A stretch of DNA of 64,000 nucleotides, from assembly GCA_023525715.1 (NCBI GenBank), contig CM042012.1, forward strand, positions 122,021,705-122,085,704. Direction: 5' to 3'. The notes below the pieces were generated by a model, which ran no database searches, was not told where the DNA came from, and saw nothing but the letters and a program-made list of their open reading frames with translations. This document shows, piece after piece, positions 60,814 to 64,000 of this stretch; the first letter of the stretch is position 1; each line of letters begins with the position of its first letter. Source of the DNA: Cichorium intybus. Its lineage: Eukaryota; Streptophyta; Magnoliopsida; Asterales; Asteraceae. A program made the position numbers and the translations under genes.

Positions 60814-63800
60814 TTAGAGAGATTTAGGAACCCAAACTAGTGTGGGCCCATGTGAGAATTTTCTTGCGATAGGAAAAGTGCACGATTTTTCAACCCAAAA
60901 GAATTTTCTCACAGATGGTTCATTTTTCTTATTTTCAAATCGGAACACTTTCATTTTTGTGGATTGCCATTGTTTTTTAGCAAAACGAGATTTCTTGGGA
61001 GTGAATGTGTTCGTAACTTGATAATAATGAGATTTCTGATTGTGGGAGAGAAAAGTGAGATTTTGATTTTTAACCGATTGAAGAGAGGGTTTTATTTTGG
61101 TAGCAAGAATTGGATGAATCTTGTTGGTTTTAAGATCCTGAGCGGTTTCAGGATAAAGTTTTCCCTTGCCTTTTGAGTCCATTGAACTGGGAACACATGT
61201 AGGAGTCTTTGTTGTAGTGGAGACAGATGGTTTTGGAGTGGGCTCAACTTTCCGACTGGGAATTGGGTTGGCTTTCTGGGTTGGGTTTGAGTCATTTTTG
61301 TTTCTCCAGAACTGTTTTCTCTCTTTTAGATTCTTTTTATACCTGGCATTCATTTGTTTCCTTTTGGCAATCAGCTCTTCAGGAGACTTATGAACACAAG
61401 ATGTTGAGCCGTGATTGGAATTGGATTTGAAAGTACTCGTTTTAGAGTTCGGAGAAGTAGGTTTCAAGTTCTTTGCACCCCATGAGCTATTTTGAGAAAC
61501 AGGATTTTTACAGTTCAATGATCCAGAAATGTAATTACCACGAGACTTCCACGAGGTCATTTCGGAAAGACCTTTAGTCTCATCTGAGTTGTCAATTGGT
61601 TCCGACCAAAAGAAAGAATCACATACATCGGAATTATCGTTATCGACTAGGACTTTGAGTTCAGTTACATCTTTTGTATTTAAGCCTGGTTTAACAAAAA
61701 CTTGATTTGGTACAGTTTGAATTTTTGGAAAAACAGTAGCTTGTTCGGTTAAAGTGTGTGATTCTTCACTTTCAACAATTCTCGCAAAAGTAACTGAATT
61801 TTCAGAAATGAGATTTTTCTTAATTTCAGTAGAGTTTGATACGAATTCCGAACAATCAATTTCGTCCTCAACAGATATTTCACTCATATCGCTTTCATCA
61901 AAGTCAGAAATATTCTCATTAATCAGAATATTATCGGAATTTAATTTAGAGCATAGTGAATGAAAATTCTTTAAAGTTGCTGTTTTAATTTCCTCGTGAT
62001 CATTTTCTGAAAAATATTCTTTGACCATACTTTTATGTTCTTTGGACTGTATATAACTTTCAATTTTATCAAGTCCAATTCGATAAGCTTCCGAAACCTC
62101 ATCAGATGAAACAATGGTTTCACACCTATGACATTCTGCATCGATTTCATCCTCTTTCAGCTCAAGAAAGGGCAAGATCATTTTGTGTAAACCCCTGCCT
62201 ATGTCACAATCAAGATGTAATTGAGTAATATTATTGTAAAGACGCTTAGCAATTAAACAAAAAATGTTTCTCTGTTTGACAAGAACTAAATTATCTCTTT
62301 TGACATAAATAATATCATCTCGGGCTTTAACTAACTCACTATCCAACGCCTCGATTCTCATTCGTCTCTCCTCATTCTTATTCGATATCCTGCTCAATTG
62401 ATCATTTAGGTTAGCATTACTTAGACGTGTTCTTTTTAAGCTATCACTCAAACTGGAAACGGTAAATCTAAGATCATCTAATTCTGCATCATAACTAGAA
62501 GAGCAAATATTTAAAGATTTAAGGATAGAGCGTACCTTTTTGACCACAGCCTCACATTCTTCAACTTGTTCACAGACAGGCTTCGCAGCAAAGCAACTTG
62601 CTGAGGCTGGACACCCATCGGTAGAATAACCTCTGCTTTCGGAGTGATCAGCTTTCACCATCAGACATCGACCGTGTGTTGGATTCCTCACCTCCTCATC
62701 TTCCGAATCCGTTGACCAGACTTCAATGGCGCCAAACTCGCTGTCCTCTTTCACCACAAAAGCTGCCTTGGTGGATGAAGCATCATTCTTTTTCAGCTCT
62801 GCAATCTTCTTTGCATAATAGGCTTCATCTTTCACCTGCTCCTTCTTCTCAGCTTGTTTTCGGAGCAAACAGTCTTTCACAAAGTGATTCTTGCCGTTAC
62901 AGTAATGGCAATCATATCCTGAGTCGCCTGCAAGTTTCTTCTCTTCATCATTCTTCTTTTTCTGACTTTCTTCCACAGTCTTTTCAGCATGGAAACCTCC
63001 TTGTCGACTTCGATTTTTGAATTTTGAAAAGTTTTTCTTGAAGAACTTCTTGGGATTTGATACCATCAATGCCTTGTCTTCTCTGGTCAAATCGTCATCG
63101 GAAAAGTCAGATTCAGAATCAATTTCGGCCGTTTTCTTTCCAGCAGCAACCAGTGCAAGAGAACCAAGATTTGTGGTCGCTTTGGTTTCCGAAATGATTT
63201 CCTTTTCATGGGATTTTAGAATTCCCACAACCTTAGCCAAAGTGTAAGTTTTGAACTGTTCATGGGCTTTTATTGTAGAGACAATAGCCTTCCATTCAGA
63301 ACGAAGACCATCAAGAAAGGTAACCTTTTGCTCAATGACAGTCCGAGCCAGATTGTATTTTAATAATCGACTTAGAAGATGATTATATCGATTGAAGGTC
63401 TGGGTCAGAGTTTCTTCCGAACCTTGTGCAAAAGATCCGAAATCGGAAAGAAGAGTGGTCTGAATAGAGTGCTCAAGGTCAGCATCTCCAGAATACAATT
63501 CTTTAAGTCTATCCCAGATCTCTTTAGCTGTTTCGCATGAACTAACTAGACGAAGAGTATCTGCTTGAAGAGCAAACCTGATAATTCTAAATGCTTTAAT
63601 GTTACACATCAGTTTATCTTTTTCGTCTTGAGGAATGTTTGTGTGTGAGACAAGCAAGTTGTTGTATTCTTTTAGGGTTTTAATAACCCTTCTTGTGTCT
63701 GTGTGGACATGGGTTTCTTCAGTAATAGCTTGCCAGATTGTTGCACCATGTTCTTCAATGCCAAGAACATAATCTTCAAAGTGCAGCGCCCAGACTTCAT

Positions 63801-63891
63801 ACTCTTGAGTGAATAGAATTGGAGTTCTGGTAGTGGATCCAATGCTGCTTGAAAGATTAAAAGACTGAGTATGTGAGTCGTCAAAAGCCAT
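60814..63891 (-). CDS. SIRE-type Gag (1,025 aa)
   Basis: Starts MAFDDSHTQSFNLSSS. Residues about 30-230 form the copia Gag (UBN2) domain, with TAKEIWDRLKELYSGD and VTFLDGLRSEWKAIVSTIKA. One zinc knuckle CHYCNGKNHFVKDC (CX2CX4HX4C) lies near 325-340. A long extension follows: an acidic linker, a coiled coil around 480-560 (LRFTVSSLSDSLKR, LNDQLSRISNKNEERRMR), a Ser/Asp-rich part and a basic C-terminus ending GPTLVWVPKSL. The product builds the virus-like particle and binds element RNA. At over 1,000 aa it is far longer than ordinary copia Gag, typical of SIRE. The frame ends in TAA three codons before the start of the pol frame at 60810, in the same register. Confidence 0.85.
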   Translation of the reverse strand: MAFDDSHTQSFNLSSSIGSTTRTPILFTQEYEVWALHFEDYVLGIEEHGATIWQAITEETHVHTDTRRVIKTLKEYNNLLVSHTNIPQDEKDKLMCNIKAFRIIRFALQADTLRLVSSCETAKEIWDRLKELYSGDADLEHSIQTTLLSDFGSFAQGSEETLTQTFNRYNHLLSRLLKYNLARTVIEQKVTFLDGLRSEWKAIVSTIKAHEQFKTYTLAKVVGILKSHEKEIISETKATTNLGSLALVAAGKKTAEIDSESDFSDDDLTREDKALMVSNPKKFFKKNFSKFKNRSRQGGFHAEKTVEESQKKKNDEEKKLAGDSGYDCHYCNGKNHFVKDCLLRKQAEKKEQVKDEAYYAKKIAELKKNDASSTKAAFVVKEDSEFGAIEVWSTDSEDEEVRNPTHGRCLMVKADHSESRGYSTDGCPASASCFAAKPVCEQVEECEAVVKKVRSILKSLNICSSSYDAELDDLRFTVSSLSDSLKRTRLSNANLNDQLSRISNKNEERRMRIEALDSELVKARDDIIYVKRDNLVLVKQRNIFCLIAKRLYNNITQLHLDCDIGRGLHKMILPFLELKEDEIDAECHRCETIVSSDEVSEAYRIGLDKIESYIQSKEHKSMVKEYFSENDHEEIKTATLKNFHSLCSKLNSDNILINENISDFDESDMSEISVEDEIDCSEFVSNSTEIKKNLISENSVTFARIVESEESHTLTEQATVFPKIQTVPNQVFVKPGLNTKDVTELKVLVDNDNSDVCDSFFWSEPIDNSDETKGLSEMTSWKSRGNYISGSLNCKNPVSQNSSWGAKNLKPTSPNSKTSTFKSNSNHGSTSCVHKSPEELIAKRKQMNARYKKNLKERKQFWRNKNDSNPTQKANPIPSRKVEPTPKPSVSTTTKTPTCVPSSMDSKGKGKLYPETAQDLKTNKIHPILATKIKPSLQSVKNQNLTFLSHNQKSHYYQVTNTFTPKKSRFAKKQWQSTKMKVFRFENKKNEPSVRKFFWVEKSCTFPIARKFSHGPTLVWVPKSL

Positions 63892-64000
63892 TGATACGTT
63901 TATTTTGAATGAATCAGAAGTGTAGGTAGAACGTAAAAGATCAAATTCTGATATCTAAGATCGATTGTGACGATGAAGATAATCAAAAACAGATCTGAGA
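63892..64000 (-). other. 5' leader of the SIRE element (window edge)
   Basis: 109 bp upstream of gag, non-coding. No primer-binding site is seen, so it and the 5' LTR lie beyond the window. Confidence 0.6.

Larger units (their letters stand above)
51462..64000 (-). mobile_element. SIRE/Maximus-lineage Ty1/copia retrotransposon, 5' LTR beyond window
   Basis: In minus-strand order: leader, gag (60814-63891), pol (57310-60810), an extra block with an antisense Agenet gene and a sense ORF3, a polypurine tract and the 3' LTR. A very large Gag, a pol of SIRE type (RKVAYVEGLQHNLISVSQ, YVDDIIFGS) and an ORF downstream of pol are features of the SIRE lineage. Long frames in gag and pol suggest a rather young copy. 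Identified defects are a gag stop codon before pol, one substituted zinc-finger residue and a frameshift in ORF3. The 5' LTR, primer site and right target duplication lie outside the window. Confidence 0.85.

Overview
This is plant nuclear DNA, almost certainly from the daisy family (Asteraceae; lettuce-like is my best guess). The only intact host-type gene encodes a defensin fused to a proline-rich tail, the architecture of the Asteraceae Art v 1/SF18 pollen proteins. The rest is AT-rich, is broken up by very long (TA)n microsatellites, and consists mostly of transposable elements (TEs) nested in one another. I saw no rRNA, tRNA or CRISPR array.

Layout. 1-3.3 kb: AT-rich spacer with a MITE sitting inside a (TA)n tract. 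3.5-8.9 kb: remnant of a copia LTR, split by a ~4 kb solo gypsy LTR that itself carries two MITEs. 9-16 kb: a fragment of an MZM1-like mitochondrial LYR gene, a copia-type LTR, a 5'-truncated LINE and a short CACTA element. 16.2-18.0 kb: a decayed PIF/Harbinger element. 18.2-19.2 kb: the defensin gene. 19.4-32.1 kb: three-deep nesting, in which an old copia element is split by a ~4 kb solo gypsy LTR (target duplication ACCTT), which is split in turn by a 4.8 kb non-autonomous tRNA-Asp-primed LTR element (target duplication GACCC) carrying a 405-codon ORF. 33.2-41.9 kb: a complete but pseudogenised CACTA transposon, invaded by a hAT-like MITE, a twin-primed LINE and a SINE. 42.5-46.3 kb: a hAT MITE and a chain of palindromic elements strung along (TA)n. 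46.3-50.1 kb: an LTR-like region rich in minisatellites. 51.5-64 kb: most of a young-looking SIRE/Maximus-lineage copia element on the minus strand, running off the right edge.

The most interesting object is that SIRE-type element. Besides gag and pol it carries two further units placed head to head between pol and the 3' LTR. One is a sense ORF3 (env-like position, coiled coil, one frameshift) preceded by a TATA-like box. The other is a compact antisense gene with CCAAT, TATA and AATAAA signals that encodes a 138-aa protein with two Agenet (plant Tudor-like) modules. A histone-mark-reader-like gene kept as an antisense cassette inside a retrotransposon is the main lead in this window. A second theme is that (TA)n microsatellites seem to act repeatedly as landing pads for palindromic MITEs, foldback elements, a hAT element and a LINE.
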